From assembly GCA_039944535.1 (NCBI GenBank), contig JBDUYP010000007.1, positions 310,001 to 374,000 of the forward strand: 64,000 nucleotides of DNA, read 5' to 3'. The notes beneath the pieces are model-generated. The model was not told where the DNA came from and made no database searches. It saw nothing but the letters and a program-made list of their open reading frames with translations. Within the stretch, counting starts at the first letter, position 1. Every line of letters starts with the position of its first letter. Of this stretch, positions 32,741 through 42,254 are shown one piece after another. The position numbers and the translations under genes are program-made. The DNA is from JAMZMI01 sp039944535. GTDB taxonomy: Bacteria; Bacteroidota; Bacteroidia; Cytophagales; Cyclobacteriaceae.

Positions 32741-32767
32741 TTCCAGACCTTATCAGAAGGTCTGGAA
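32741..32767. repeat. Hairpin at the end of the tetR transcript
   Basis: TTCCAGACCTT and AAGGTCTGGAA form a perfect 11-bp stem with an ATCAG loop, directly adjoining the stop codon of the minus-strand TetR gene and facing the end of the NmrA gene. There is no long T-run, so termination is uncertain. Confidence 0.5.
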
Positions 32768-33349
32768 TCACATGACATTCACATCTTCCACTTGATTCAA
32801 ACCTCTCTCCGACAACAAGCGGTGGGTAAACAAATCATTTAGAAATTTGATTGGATGCTCGCCTTTTGCATGTAATCCTCTTGAGAGCAGGATGGTGAAG
32901 GTCTGATAATAAGATTTACTCATTTCTCTCGCATTCAGATCCGATCTGTAAATGCCTTCCTGCCTTCCGCGCATAATGTTTTCCTCAATGAATGTGCGCA
33001 TCAGATTTTCTCGCAACCCCATCATTAGCTGGTATGAATCCGGATGCAGTCGTTTTATATCCTGAAGGTCTCCATTTTTAAAAATGTCATACAAGCGCAT
33101 GAGGAAGACCTGGATGGATTTATAGGCATTGGCTTGCGCTCTGGAGTGGTTAATTATCTCATCACCTATTTCCTGAGCCTTGTCTATCAGAACCTGATAG
33201 AGCAGGTTATCCTTATTTTCAAAGAGCTGATAGATGGTTTTTTTTGAAACACCACATGTATCAGCAATCATATCCATGGTAACCCTCACCACGCCATATC
33301 GCTGAAAGAGCGCGTGAGAACGCTGCAGAATTACGTCTTTCTTATTCAT
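32768..33349 (-). CDS. TetR/AcrR-family regulator
   Basis: 193 residues. The DNA-binding domain is typical: ALFQRYGVVRVTMDMIADTC followed by GVSKKTIYQLFENKDNLLYQ. The ligand domain ends with SRGLHAKGEHPIKFLNDLFT. ATG 33349 lies 5 nt after the stop of the upstream hydroxylase-like gene; the longer frame would overlap it. It is therefore probably co-transcribed with that gene and may regulate it or the nearby pump. Confidence 0.9.
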   Translation of the reverse strand: MNKKDVILQRSHALFQRYGVVRVTMDMIADTCGVSKKTIYQLFENKDNLLYQVLIDKAQEIGDEIINHSRAQANAYKSIQVFLMRLYDIFKNGDLQDIKRLHPDSYQLMMGLRENLMRTFIEENIMRGRQEGIYRSDLNAREMSKSYYQTFTILLSRGLHAKGEHPIKFLNDLFTHRLLSERGLNQVEDVNVM

Positions 33350-33354
33350 CAATC

Positions 33355-33936
33355 TCAAAATGTGCCAAAAACGCGATCCCACAAGGCTGATGACACACCG
33401 AATCGCTTATCGGGCGACTTGTAGTGATGAATGCTGTGATTTATCCACAGCGCACGAAAGACATTGGTCGGTGGGGGATAGGCATGGAGGATGTAGTGTA
33501 CAAAAAGGTATGAAGCGTACCCAAACAAAAACCCTGGGAGAAATGAAAACACATAATCACCAATGAGCAAATTGAAAAAGCCCAGAAGTATGGTGGCCAG
33601 CGTTATACTTACCAACGGAGGCATAGCCAGTCGGTCTTTTTCTTTTGGAAAATCATGATGCACCCCGTGAAATTTGTATTGGATATTTGCTCTAAACGAG
33701 GAGGTGGTCCTCATGTGAAAAACAAACCGATGCATGAGGTACTCTGCCAGTGTAAAGGTCAATAGGCCAGTGAAAAATAGGGACAGTCCAAGAGTAATCG
33801 AATGGCCTACAGTATAAACACTCCAATACATTAACCCTGCAGCGTAGAGCAAAAGTAACGTTATGGGTACCGCAATATGCGTTCGGGTTAATCGCTCAAG
33901 TAGCGGATTTTGGAATAGTTGACTTTTCTTTTTCAT
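33355..33936 (-). CDS. Fatty acid hydroxylase / sterol desaturase family protein
   Basis: 193 residues, four or so membrane helices and the histidine clusters of the family: EYLMHRFVFH, HGVHHDFPKEKDR, HYILHAYPP and HSIHHYKSPDKRFGV. These should hold a di-iron centre for hydroxylation or desaturation of a lipid chain. The small size and motif spacing resemble fatty acid 2-hydroxylases and carotenoid hydroxylases more than sterol enzymes. It lies 72 nt after the second RND pump on the same strand and 5 nt before tetR, linking envelope lipid modification with efflux. Confidence 0.88.
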   Translation of the reverse strand: MKKKSQLFQNPLLERLTRTHIAVPITLLLLYAAGLMYWSVYTVGHSITLGLSLFFTGLLTFTLAEYLMHRFVFHMRTTSSFRANIQYKFHGVHHDFPKEKDRLAMPPLVSITLATILLGFFNLLIGDYVFSFLPGFLFGYASYLFVHYILHAYPPPTNVFRALWINHSIHHYKSPDKRFGVSSALWDRVFGTF

Positions 33937-34007
33937 ACGTACAATTTTTGAAAGGGAATAAAGCGGGAGAAGGGTTGCCCCGTATCTCCCGCCTACACCT
34001 CACCTAA

Positions 34008-37000
34008 TTACATAGCGGTCTCTATTGATGCTTTTTTTGATTTTCTATTGAGTTTTTTATTGATCCAGTCGAGGACTGTATCCACTTGCTCAAAAGCAAT
34101 AGGAACGAGGTAGATGGTAAGACACAGCGATGAGGTCAACCCACCGATCAGCACCCATGCCATGCCGTTTTTCCATTCTGATCCCGCTCCGGATGCCAGA
34201 GCAATTGGCACCATGGCTATCACCATGGCTATGGTGGTCATCAGGATCGGGCGCAATCGGTCATTACCAGCCTTCATTACGGCTTCACGCGTATTCCTTC
34301 CTTCTTGCTTAAGCTTGATTCCAAAGTCCACAATCAGAATGGCATTTTTGGCTACCAGTCCCAGTAGCATGATCATACCTAAGATGGTGAAAATACTCAT
34401 GGTAGATGCAGAAAGGCCGAGCGCCAGCATAGCACCAATCACCGCTACTACTACAGAAGACATCACTACGAAAGGATATGCAAAATTGTCATAGAGCGCC
34501 ACTAGAATGAAATAGATAAGCAGCAAGGAAATGCCAAATGCATTGCCAAGCGCACCGAAGCTCTCTTTCTGATTTTTCACGTCTCCACCCCACACAAAAT
34601 CAACACTCTCTGGAAATTCCATAGCATCCATTTGCGCTATGATGTCTGCAGAGAGATTTCCGGTAGGTACGCCCAAAGCATAGGCTGTTACACCCACTGA
34701 CTTTACCCGATCTTTACGCTCAAGCATGGAAGCGGAAGTGGTTTGCGTAACGGCCGCAAACTGTCTTAGTTTGATGAGTTGGCCATCTTTATTGATGAAT
34801 GGAATTTCTTTTACATCTTCCGCGTTTCTGCGGTCGAATTGATTGAGCTGCACCATAATGGGGTACTCTAAACCATCCTCGCTATATTCACTGTCGTCAT
34901 TTCCCTGAAGAGAGTTTTGTAGCGTAGCACCGACAGTGGCTACATCTAGTCCCAAACTGGAAAGTTTGTCCCGGTCGATATTTATTTGAACTTCCGGCAC
35001 GCCAGTCTCCACTGATACCTTCACGTCGTTGGCTCCTGGAGTTCGCTCGATGATATCTTTTATCTGATGCGCTACAGCGATCACTTCATCATAGTCATCA
35101 CCAACTACGGCTACATCTATTGGGGCGCTTCCCGAACTGACCATTCCCACCATCGATGCACCGACCTTCACACCTGAGTATGCCCTTCGGATGTCCTCCA
35201 TGGTTGCTATCATGTACTTTTCGGTATCTATTCCTTCAAACTCCTCCCGATCCAGCACAACATTGAGTTCGGATTTATAGGGGTCTCCAAGTCCTGTTCC
35301 ACCTACACCTGATGAAGGTCCTCCTACATTTGTCAGGATCATTTTCACCTCTGGTTTAGACGAAATCCAGTTTTCGATCTCTCTAGTTTGCAGGTTGTTA
35401 CCTTCAATGCTCGTGGTTTTGCTGTACTCCAGCGTCAGCTTGAATTCTCCTTTATCTCCAGATGAGAAGGTTTCTGACCCCACAATACCCAAACTTCCAA
35501 CCCAGCCCGTGAAGGCAAACAGCCCAATCAAAATGGTGAAAAAGACCCACTTTCTGTTCATCAGCCAGCCGAGAGAAGCATTGTATGCCTGATTCAGTTC
35601 GGTCATGGCTGCCTCAAATTTGATGAGTACCCATTGGAATGGGTTTTTCGGATTGAGTTTTGTGACCTTAGAAAATTTAGACATCAACCATGGTATCAGG
35701 GTAAATGAAACCAGGAGACTGAGCAACGTAGCGATAACCACGGTCCATGAAAACTGGCGAAACACATCCCCGATAAAGGAATCAATCATAGTCACAGGAA
35801 TGAATACGATGACGATCACCAGAGTGATGGAGATTGCCGTAAGCCCGATCTCAGAGATACCGTCTATCGCTGCTCTTGTTGCAGACTTACCCATCTCCAT
35901 GTGTCGGTAGATGTTTTCCAGTACCACAATGGAGTCATCCACCAGGATACCGATCACCAATGACATGGCCAGTAGGGTCATCAAGTTGAAGGAATAACCC
36001 ATCATCAACATGAATGCAATAGTAGCCAGTAGTGAGGCAGGCACAGCCACCATCACAATGAGTGCATTTCGGAAGCTATGTAGAAACAACAGCATCACGG
36101 CTGCTACGAGTATGATCGCCAGCTCTAAATCATGAAGTACCGAGCTTACAGCCTCCAGAGTGAATTCAGCATCACTCTGTGCAATGGTAAAGTGTAGCTT
36201 ATCTTTGGCATAACGATCTTCTAACTCGGCTAGTTTTTCTTCTACACGTTCTGTCAGATCTACCGTATTGGCGTCTCCTTGCTTTTTGATACGCAGTAGG
36301 ATTGCATTCTTTCCGTTAAGTCGGGCGATGCTTTCAGGATCTGAAATATGATCAGTTACAGTAGCAAGGTCATGGAGGCGTATGGTGCCGCCATCTTTTG
36401 TGGTGCTCACAATCAGGTTTCTGATTTCATCTATACTTTGAAATTCACCCGATATTCGTACCGTAACAGCGTTTTTGTCATCCTTCACCTTGCCCGTTGG
36501 GAAATCAAGGTTTGCATAGGAAATGGCCTGAGTGACCTGAAGAAGCGACAGGTTGTAGTACTCTAGTTTTTCAGGGTCCACGCTCACATTGATCGATCTA
36601 TGGTCACCGCCAAGTACCTCCAGTGTAGCCACGCCTCTGAGTTGCTGTATTTCAGGAACCAGCCTGTCATCCATCAGAGCATAGAAGTACTTTCCATCCA
36701 GATTGGAGGTAGCAGTGACTTGCAGGATGGGAAGGTCATTTGGTGAAATCTTAGAAATAGACGGGCTTTCTGCGTCTTCCGGCAGCTCATTGAGGATGTT
36801 GTTGATCTCTCTCTGAGCATCCTGTACCATCTGATCGATATCCGTTCCGCTGTTGAAATTGACGATTACAATAGAAGCACTCTCCAGCGATTTGGAATTG
36901 ATTTCGTCCAGGTTGTCCAACTCAGACACTGCATCTTCGATGACTTTTGAAACCGAAGACTCCACCTCAGAAGGTGCTGCTCCGGGATAGATGGTCGTGA

Positions 37001-37139
37001 TGGTCAGCGTGGGTGTTGACATCTCAGGTATCAACTCATAGCCTATCCGGCTGAATGACAAGAGACCAGCAATCGAGGTGAGAATAAAAATCACCAGGAT
37101 AAGTGACGGTCTTTTGATTGAAAATTCTGCTATATTCAT
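34008..37139 (-). CDS. RND-family efflux pump permease (second system)
   Basis: 1043 residues with the full RND layout. The N terminus is FSIKRPSLILVIFILTSIAG, then TTIYPGAAPSEVESSVSKVI. TM4 contains MSLVIGILVDDSIVVLENIY with the paired aspartates of the proton relay, and the second half has LGMIMLLGLVAKNAILIVDF. It is distinct from the pump at 27-30 kb and closer to AcrB/OqxB-like sequences by these motifs. It follows the adaptor gene by 22 nt. The unit also contains tolC and is probably controlled by the TetR at 39.6-40.3 kb. Confidence 0.95.
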   Translation of the reverse strand: MNIAEFSIKRPSLILVIFILTSIAGLLSFSRIGYELIPEMSTPTLTITTIYPGAAPSEVESSVSKVIEDAVSELDNLDEINSKSLESASIVIVNFNSGTDIDQMVQDAQREINNILNELPEDAESPSISKISPNDLPILQVTATSNLDGKYFYALMDDRLVPEIQQLRGVATLEVLGGDHRSINVSVDPEKLEYYNLSLLQVTQAISYANLDFPTGKVKDDKNAVTVRISGEFQSIDEIRNLIVSTTKDGGTIRLHDLATVTDHISDPESIARLNGKNAILLRIKKQGDANTVDLTERVEEKLAELEDRYAKDKLHFTIAQSDAEFTLEAVSSVLHDLELAIILVAAVMLLFLHSFRNALIVMVAVPASLLATIAFMLMMGYSFNLMTLLAMSLVIGILVDDSIVVLENIYRHMEMGKSATRAAIDGISEIGLTAISITLVIVIVFIPVTMIDSFIGDVFRQFSWTVVIATLLSLLVSFTLIPWLMSKFSKVTKLNPKNPFQWVLIKFEAAMTELNQAYNASLGWLMNRKWVFFTILIGLFAFTGWVGSLGIVGSETFSSGDKGEFKLTLEYSKTTSIEGNNLQTREIENWISSKPEVKMILTNVGGPSSGVGGTGLGDPYKSELNVVLDREEFEGIDTEKYMIATMEDIRRAYSGVKVGASMVGMVSSGSAPIDVAVVGDDYDEVIAVAHQIKDIIERTPGANDVKVSVETGVPEVQINIDRDKLSSLGLDVATVGATLQNSLQGNDDSEYSEDGLEYPIMVQLNQFDRRNAEDVKEIPFINKDGQLIKLRQFAAVTQTTSASMLERKDRVKSVGVTAYALGVPTGNLSADIIAQMDAMEFPESVDFVWGGDVKNQKESFGALGNAFGISLLLIYFILVALYDNFAYPFVVMSSVVVAVIGAMLALGLSASTMSIFTILGMIMLLGLVAKNAILIVDFGIKLKQEGRNTREAVMKAGNDRLRPILMTTIAMVIAMVPIALASGAGSEWKNGMAWVLIGGLTSSLCLTIYLVPIAFEQVDTVLDWINKKLNRKSKKASIETAM

Positions 37140-37161
37140 TTCTTAGCCTTTTTTATAATGA

Positions 37162-38232
37162 TCAGTAAGAGACTGCAGTACCTTCTGTGAGGTTTACCTG
37201 GCCATTGGTCACAATCACATCACCAACTGCTAGTCCGTCTTTCACTTCGAGTAGGTCGCCAACACGTTTGCCAATAATGATCGACTGTGTGACTGCTTTG
37301 CCATCCACTATTTTGAATACTTTGGCATCTTTTGATGAGCCTAGCATGGCGATGGTTGGAATGGTGATGGTATTGTCTGACTGCACGTTTGTGTTTTCGA
37401 TCCACCCATACATGCCAGATTTGAGCGGTGCTTTGGAACTGTTTTCTATTTGAATCTCCACCTCAAATTTGTGCGCATCATCGGCCAGATCACTCACCAT
37501 GGAGACAACTCCTGCATAATGGTGCTCAGGGTGAATATCAGAGTGAACAACTATCGGCTTGCCTATTTTGAATTCAGATATTTCTTCCTCTGGGACATCT
37601 ATTACAAGCTTTAGTTTGGAAATGTCAATGAATACACCCAGGGGTTCTCCCTGCCCCAGTACCGAACCCAAATCAAAGGTTCTGGTAGCCAAAGTACCAT
37701 CAAATGGTGCTTTTATGCGGGTGTTGCTCAGCTGTTTGTTGAGCAGTTTGAGATTACTTTCAGCATTGGCCAATTGCAACAATGCTTTTTCCAGATTGAT
37801 CTTTGCTACAGCGTTATTGTCAGTCAGGTTTTCATACCTGGCAACCTCCCTTTTGGCATCTTCATACGCCGCTTTTGCCGCGATTAATTGAAACTCAATA
37901 TTCTCTGCATCAACGGCAGCTATCAACTGGCCACTCTTCAGTTTATCGCCCTCATTGGCTTTGATCACCTTTACTTCTCCCTGCGTTTGAGACCGAAGAG
38001 AGATTTCGCGGTTTGCCTCGAAAGTACCTAGATATCGTTTTGATTCCACTAGTTGGGAGGTTGAGACTGCTTCTGCCTTTACCGGTACTTTTATGGAAAA
38101 GTCACGGGTATAAACACGATCTTTCACTTCTTCCGCATTGCCAAGTAGGGTATGCACCGTCCAGCCGGTAATAGTGATCAGTACCACTACTGTGATTATC
38201 GTCTTAGTCAAGTTTGATTTCACTTTGCTCAT
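37162..38232 (-). CDS. RND efflux periplasmic adaptor (second system)
   Basis: 356 residues. An N-terminal hydrophobic helix (about 9-27, TIITVVVLITITGWTVHTLL) anchors or exports the protein. Then come SKRYLGTFEANREISLRSQT, QGEVKVIKANEGDKLKSGQL (lipoyl-like), a helical hairpin, NTRIKAPFDGTLATRTFDLG and a beta-barrel segment. It bridges the RND pump encoded downstream and TolC encoded upstream. The gaps of 27 nt to tolC and 22 nt to the pump support one operon. Confidence 0.93.
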   Translation of the reverse strand: MSKVKSNLTKTIITVVVLITITGWTVHTLLGNAEEVKDRVYTRDFSIKVPVKAEAVSTSQLVESKRYLGTFEANREISLRSQTQGEVKVIKANEGDKLKSGQLIAAVDAENIEFQLIAAKAAYEDAKREVARYENLTDNNAVAKINLEKALLQLANAESNLKLLNKQLSNTRIKAPFDGTLATRTFDLGSVLGQGEPLGVFIDISKLKLVIDVPEEEISEFKIGKPIVVHSDIHPEHHYAGVVSMVSDLADDAHKFEVEIQIENSSKAPLKSGMYGWIENTNVQSDNTITIPTIAMLGSSKDAKVFKIVDGKAVTQSIIIGKRVGDLLEVKDGLAVGDVIVTNGQVNLTEGTAVSY

Positions 38233-38259
38233 TGTATTTTGGTCGTTTTTGTATGTCTT

Positions 38260-39582
38260 TTAGTTATATTTTGTCAGTAAGTCACCTTCAGCTTTTTCCA
38301 GATCCAGTTTGGCTTGCTGTAGTTGAATCCAGGAGTTTAAATAGTTGGTTTCTGCCTGTATCAGGTCGTCTTTGGTCTGTATGACTTCCTGTACGCCAAC
38401 CAACCCTTCACGGTATTGCATTTGTATATTGTTATATATTTCAATGGCCAAATCCACAGAGCGTCCTTGATTCTCTACCTCTGTCTGATGGGTTCTTAAT
38501 TTGGCCAGTGCATTTGTTCGCTCGTTTTCAATGCTCCGTTGGGTCAATTCCACGTTTGATTTCAACTGCTGCATTTGTATTTGTTTCTGTTTGACCTGTG
38601 TTCGTTTGGCCATGCCGTCAAACAGGTTCCAACTCAACTGAAGCCCGACGTAGCTGAAATCATAGTGTTCATAAAAATCATCTTCATTTTCTCCAAAACC
38701 CATAAGTCCATATGTAGCCACAGCTGAGAGCGTGGGCTGATATCCTTTTTTGACTTGCGTTTCCTGCAGGTGCAAAAGCTCCATTTGCTTGTTTAGCAGC
38801 TTGTAATCCACTCGATTCTGGATTGCAAAATCATGATGCTGAGCGTATGTCTGGGTCTCAGGATGCAAGTCGCCAGAAATACGGAGAGGTGTATCCTGAT
38901 CAAGATTTAATAATAGTTTCAAAGAGTTGATCAACAAATCATAATCTGCCTTAATCGTGGCAATGTTGTTGTCCAGACTAGCCTTATTGATAATAAGACG
39001 ATCTATATCAGTCCTATTGACCAGCCCATTTTCCTCCAACATGCGCGTGTTGGTGATCAATGTGTCTAGCGAATGACTGTTTCCTTCCAGCATCTTGATT
39101 TGCTCACCCAGTGCCTGTGCATTGTAATAGGTAGAAGCCACCTGATAGGCCACTGTCTCCTTGGTTTGCTCATACTGCAACTCGCCCATCTCATTTACTT
39201 TATCTGCAGCACGAATCGCCGCACCCAGGTTGGGGTTGTAAATGGCCTGAGATAGCTGTAGAGAGTAAGTTGACTGGTGTTGAGTACCAAAAGAAGCTGC
39301 ACTGTATCCCTCTGTGCCGGGCGTAAATGCACTATTTGGGATGACCGTAGTTGGCAGCTCCATGTAAATGTTGTATTGCCCGCTGGCATCCAGTCGGGGC
39401 AATGCTCCGCTCTTGGCTTCCTTTATCTGCTCTTTATAGAGCTGCTGATCATAGGCGCTGTTGCTTACCGTCAGGTTGTTTTCCAACGCCAGTCGGATGC
39501 ATTCGTCTACTGATAGTGTATCCTGACTGTATCCTAGAAATGGTATCCAGATGAGTTGAAAAATTAATAGTTTTTGTTTCAT
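38260..39582 (-). CDS. TolC-family outer-membrane efflux protein (second system)
   Basis: 440 residues. The signal peptide is MKQKLLIFQLIWIPFLGYSQ; then DTLSVDECIRLALENNLTVS and, in the second half, SYVGLQLSWNLFDGMAKRTQ show the two OEP repeats. Long alpha-helical stretches between them form the periplasmic tunnel. It is first in the operon, 53 nt from the divergent-facing regulatory site (39596-39611) and on the same strand as the TetR gene upstream. Confidence 0.93.
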   Translation of the reverse strand: MKQKLLIFQLIWIPFLGYSQDTLSVDECIRLALENNLTVSNSAYDQQLYKEQIKEAKSGALPRLDASGQYNIYMELPTTVIPNSAFTPGTEGYSAASFGTQHQSTYSLQLSQAIYNPNLGAAIRAADKVNEMGELQYEQTKETVAYQVASTYYNAQALGEQIKMLEGNSHSLDTLITNTRMLEENGLVNRTDIDRLIINKASLDNNIATIKADYDLLINSLKLLLNLDQDTPLRISGDLHPETQTYAQHHDFAIQNRVDYKLLNKQMELLHLQETQVKKGYQPTLSAVATYGLMGFGENEDDFYEHYDFSYVGLQLSWNLFDGMAKRTQVKQKQIQMQQLKSNVELTQRSIENERTNALAKLRTHQTEVENQGRSVDLAIEIYNNIQMQYREGLVGVQEVIQTKDDLIQAETNYLNSWIQLQQAKLDLEKAEGDLLTKYN

Positions 39583-39595
39583 TTAATTAATTGTT

Positions 39596-39611
39596 TTAAA
39601 CAAATGTTTAA
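39596..39611. promoter_or_regulatory. TetR operator between tetR and the efflux operon
   Basis: TTAAACA-AA-TGTTTAA, a perfect 16-bp inverted repeat 13 nt upstream of the tolC start. The same motif, TTAAACA-N2-TGTTTAA, occurs once more in front of tetR (40316-40331). Confidence 0.65.
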
Positions 39612-39635
39612 TTGATAGATAAATTTTTTTGATTT

Positions 39636-40271
39636 TTATATTGGCCTTAGGTATGACTTCATGATCTCCAGCACAGTTTTCTTCCAGTGATTCAAGAATT
39701 GATCAAAATTATCAAACCCATAGGCAGCCATCTTTCCGGTTTTTGTGGTGATGATCTTCGTTAGAATCGGAAATACAACAAGAGATGCTATGGCAGTTTC
39801 AAAGTCACCCACAGATATTTTGCGGATGTTTCCCGCTTCATGCTCATCGTCAAGTATTTTTTGCAAGTCGGCCTTTTTCCTCATGTTGCTTTCAGCACTC
39901 TCAGTGCCTATACACTCCATGAGGCCTGGATTGTGATAGGTTTCCGCAATTAGAAATATAGGTAGCGCTACATCCTTTGACATTTGTGTGCTTAAGATCT
40001 CTATAAACTCTTCAACCTTGTCTATAAGTGCCTTTGACTGACTTGTGAGGATATCAAAACCCTGGGATGAATACTTGCGAAACTTCTCCTGAAAAACAGA
40101 TAAAAACAATTTGTCTTTGCTTCTGAAATAATAGTTAACCAACGCCACATTCACATCCGCTTTCTCCGCTACCTTGCGCATAGTCGTGCCTTTCAAACCC
40201 AGCGTAGCAAAAAGCTCGCTTGCAGCTTCTTTTATTTTTGCTTCGGTGGTATCGTGAGAAGAATCAGACAT
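39636..40271 (-). CDS. TetR/AcrR-family regulator of the second efflux operon
   Basis: 211 residues. The helix-turn-helix region is TEAKIKEAASELFATLGLKG, TTMRKVAEKADVNVALVNYY and FRSKDKLFLSVFQEKF. The C-terminal domain has a DUF1956-like look. The gene lies 53 nt upstream of tolC on the same strand, and both intergenic gaps carry the same TTAAACA-N2-TGTTTAA palindrome. This indicates autoregulation and repression of the tolC-adaptor-pump operon. Confidence 0.92.
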   Translation of the reverse strand: MSDSSHDTTEAKIKEAASELFATLGLKGTTMRKVAEKADVNVALVNYYFRSKDKLFLSVFQEKFRKYSSQGFDILTSQSKALIDKVEEFIEILSTQMSKDVALPIFLIAETYHNPGLMECIGTESAESNMRKKADLQKILDDEHEAGNIRKISVGDFETAIASLVVFPILTKIITTKTGKMAAYGFDNFDQFLNHWKKTVLEIMKSYLRPI

Positions 40272-40315
40272 TTTCTAATGGTATTTGTTTGCGTAAATAT
40301 ATTTAAACATTTGTA

Positions 40316-40331
40316 TTAAACAGGTGTTTAA
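40316..40331. promoter_or_regulatory. TetR operator upstream of tetR
   Basis: TTAAACA-GG-TGTTTAA, identical in arms to 39596-39611. An overlapping imperfect copy starts at 40303 (TTAAACATTTGTATTA), so two dimers may bind. The site lies 45-60 nt upstream of the tetR start and also faces the divergent SDR gene. Confidence 0.65.
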
Positions 40332-40459
40332 ATTTTTTGTTACGATTTGATTCGTTTTTTTTACTGAAACTTTTAAGCAAAGTAAATACGGCTTTTAAAC
40401 AAAGTTAAGTGTTGGATTACTCAAGATCTTTGTTTCACAATAATCGAAACAAGACAGAG

Positions 40460-41413
40460 ATGAAAAATAACAATCAATTTGGTAGAAAAGGATGGACCCC
40501 AGATAGAATAGGGGATTTAACTGGAAAAACGTTTCTTATCACAGGTACGACTAGCGGTACAGGATTTGAAGCGGCAAGAATATTACTCTCCAAAGGAGCC
40601 AAAGTTGTCATGCTCAATCGCAACCCTAAAAAATCAGAAGACGCCATATCAACTTATAAAAGCGAGTTGGGCAACAACATTGACGTATCATATGTGACTG
40701 TTGATTTAGGAAAACTGGCTTCTTTAAGAAAGGCTGCTCAAGAAGTGCTCGAAACGGTATCTCGCATTGATGCTCTGATGCTCAATGCCGCCATAGCCCA
40801 AGTACCTAAGCAAATGATCACAGAGGATGGCTTTGAGAGTCAAATGGGCACAAACCATTATGGTAATTTTCTTCTACAAGCCATGTTGTTTCCGCTGATT
40901 GAAAAATCCAAAGGACGCATAGTGACTGTTGGTAGCATGGGATATGACATGGGCATCAAAACCATCAAGTTTGACGATTTGAATTGGGACAAAGACTACA
41001 CACCAAACGATGCTTATAGCCAGAGTAAATTGGCGCAAATCATGTCTATTTACGAGTTACAGGATAGATTAAAAGCAACTGGTAAAACAGATGTAAAAGC
41101 CTATGCCTGCCATCCAGGTTCGTCACGAACAAACCTCATCAATACCAGTGGTAGCTTTATGATGAAAATGATTTTTGGTTTGATGAAATTGTCGCCATTA
41201 ACACAGTCAGCTGAAAAAGGTGCTTATCCTGAACTGATGTGTGCAACAGAAGAGGACTTGGATCAAAAAGCGTTTTATGGCCCAACGGGTAGAAGTAATT
41301 GGGTGGGCCCGGTGGGTGCACACAAAATAGAACCACATGCCAAGGACAAAGCTGTAGCTAAGAAGCTGTGGGAGGTGTCAGAGGAGGCAATAGGTCAAAA
41401 ATTTGAAATATAA
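40460..41413 (+). CDS. Short-chain dehydrogenase/reductase
   Basis: 317 residues. LTGKTFLITGTTSGTGFEAA gives the cofactor loop TGxxxGxG, with T replacing the usual I before the last glycine. IDALMLNAAIAQ replaces the NNAG motif with LNAA, and DAYSQSKLAQIMSIYEL holds the Y-x-x-x-K pair. The protein resembles the retinol dehydrogenase/WWOX-like SDR group. ATG 40460 is preferred to an upstream TTG because an AGAGA purine tract precedes it. The AraC gene follows 1 nt after the stop, so the two are co-transcribed. Confidence 0.88.
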   Translation: MKNNNQFGRKGWTPDRIGDLTGKTFLITGTTSGTGFEAARILLSKGAKVVMLNRNPKKSEDAISTYKSELGNNIDVSYVTVDLGKLASLRKAAQEVLETVSRIDALMLNAAIAQVPKQMITEDGFESQMGTNHYGNFLLQAMLFPLIEKSKGRIVTVGSMGYDMGIKTIKFDDLNWDKDYTPNDAYSQSKLAQIMSIYELQDRLKATGKTDVKAYACHPGSSRTNLINTSGSFMMKMIFGLMKLSPLTQSAEKGAYPELMCATEEDLDQKAFYGPTGRSNWVGPVGAHKIEPHAKDKAVAKKLWEVSEEAIGQKFEI

Positions 41414-41414
41414 G

Positions 41415-42224
41415 ATGAAACCTGAAGCAACAAACAAAGGCAGAGTATTTTTAGCAGGAACAGTCGAAACTGAATACACGTGGGAGCATATTTCGCCCAT
41501 ACACATCGTGGCTTACATATATTCGGGTCAAATGACCTTATCCTATGGCAAGGACACCCTGACTTTTGTTGCCGGTGACACGGTTTTTGTTCCCAAAAAT
41601 CATTTGACTAGAGTAGTGAAAAGCCCCGTAAACGGGGAGCCTTTTAAGGTTGTCACGATGTTTCTTCCGGAAGAAGATCTTCGCAAGTTTTATCTCGACC
41701 GACCTGTTCTGGAAAATTGGGATGAAAACATAGCGAAGCAACGACCGATAAAATCGCATCCTTTGCTGACAAGTTTTTTTGGGTCATTGTCTTCGTATTT
41801 TGACGCACAGGACGAACTTCCTGAATCAATCGTACCTATAAAAATTCAGGAAGCGCTGACCATCATTGATGAAGTGGACAAAAGAGTGAGCGCTATACTG
41901 GCAACCTTCAGCGAGATAGGAAAAATCGATCTGGAAAAGTACATGGAAGAGCATTTTATGTACAATCTTCCATTGGAGAAATTCGCTTTTCTGACTGGCA
42001 GAAGTCTGACTACATTCAAGTCAGATTTTAAGAAAACCTTTAATACTACACCTGGAAAATGGCTTACAGAGAAACGATTGAACCTGGCGCATCATAAGCT
42101 TACGGCTAAAAAACAAAAAGCCACAGAAGTCTATCTTTCAGCAGGGTTTGAAAACCTTTCACATTTTTCCTTTGCTTTCAAAAAAGCATTTGGGTACAGC
42201 CCCAGAAGCATTGGTAATAATTAG
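41415..42224 (+). CDS. AraC-family transcriptional regulator with N-terminal cupin
   Basis: 269 residues. The N-terminal half is cupin-like (IHIVAYIYSGQMTLSYGKDT, FVAGDTVFVPKNHLTRV). The C-terminal 100 residues hold two helix-turn-helix motifs: NLPLEKFAFLTGRSLTTFKS and VYLSAGFENLSHFSFAFKKA followed by FGYSPRSI, the AraC signature. It probably activates the SDR operon it belongs to in response to a small molecule. ATG 41415 lies 1 nt after the SDR stop. Confidence 0.93.
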   Translation: MKPEATNKGRVFLAGTVETEYTWEHISPIHIVAYIYSGQMTLSYGKDTLTFVAGDTVFVPKNHLTRVVKSPVNGEPFKVVTMFLPEEDLRKFYLDRPVLENWDENIAKQRPIKSHPLLTSFFGSLSSYFDAQDELPESIVPIKIQEALTIIDEVDKRVSAILATFSEIGKIDLEKYMEEHFMYNLPLEKFAFLTGRSLTTFKSDFKKTFNTTPGKWLTEKRLNLAHHKLTAKKQKATEVYLSAGFENLSHFSFAFKKAFGYSPRSIGNN

Positions 42225-42254
42225 CATATAACTACACTTTAAAACCTTAAGACA

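Noticed and set aside
34008..39582. The second RND operon as a duplication of the first
   Set aside because: The two pumps, adaptors and TolC proteins share only family motifs, differ in gene order and regulator type, and show no extended nucleotide similarity by eye.
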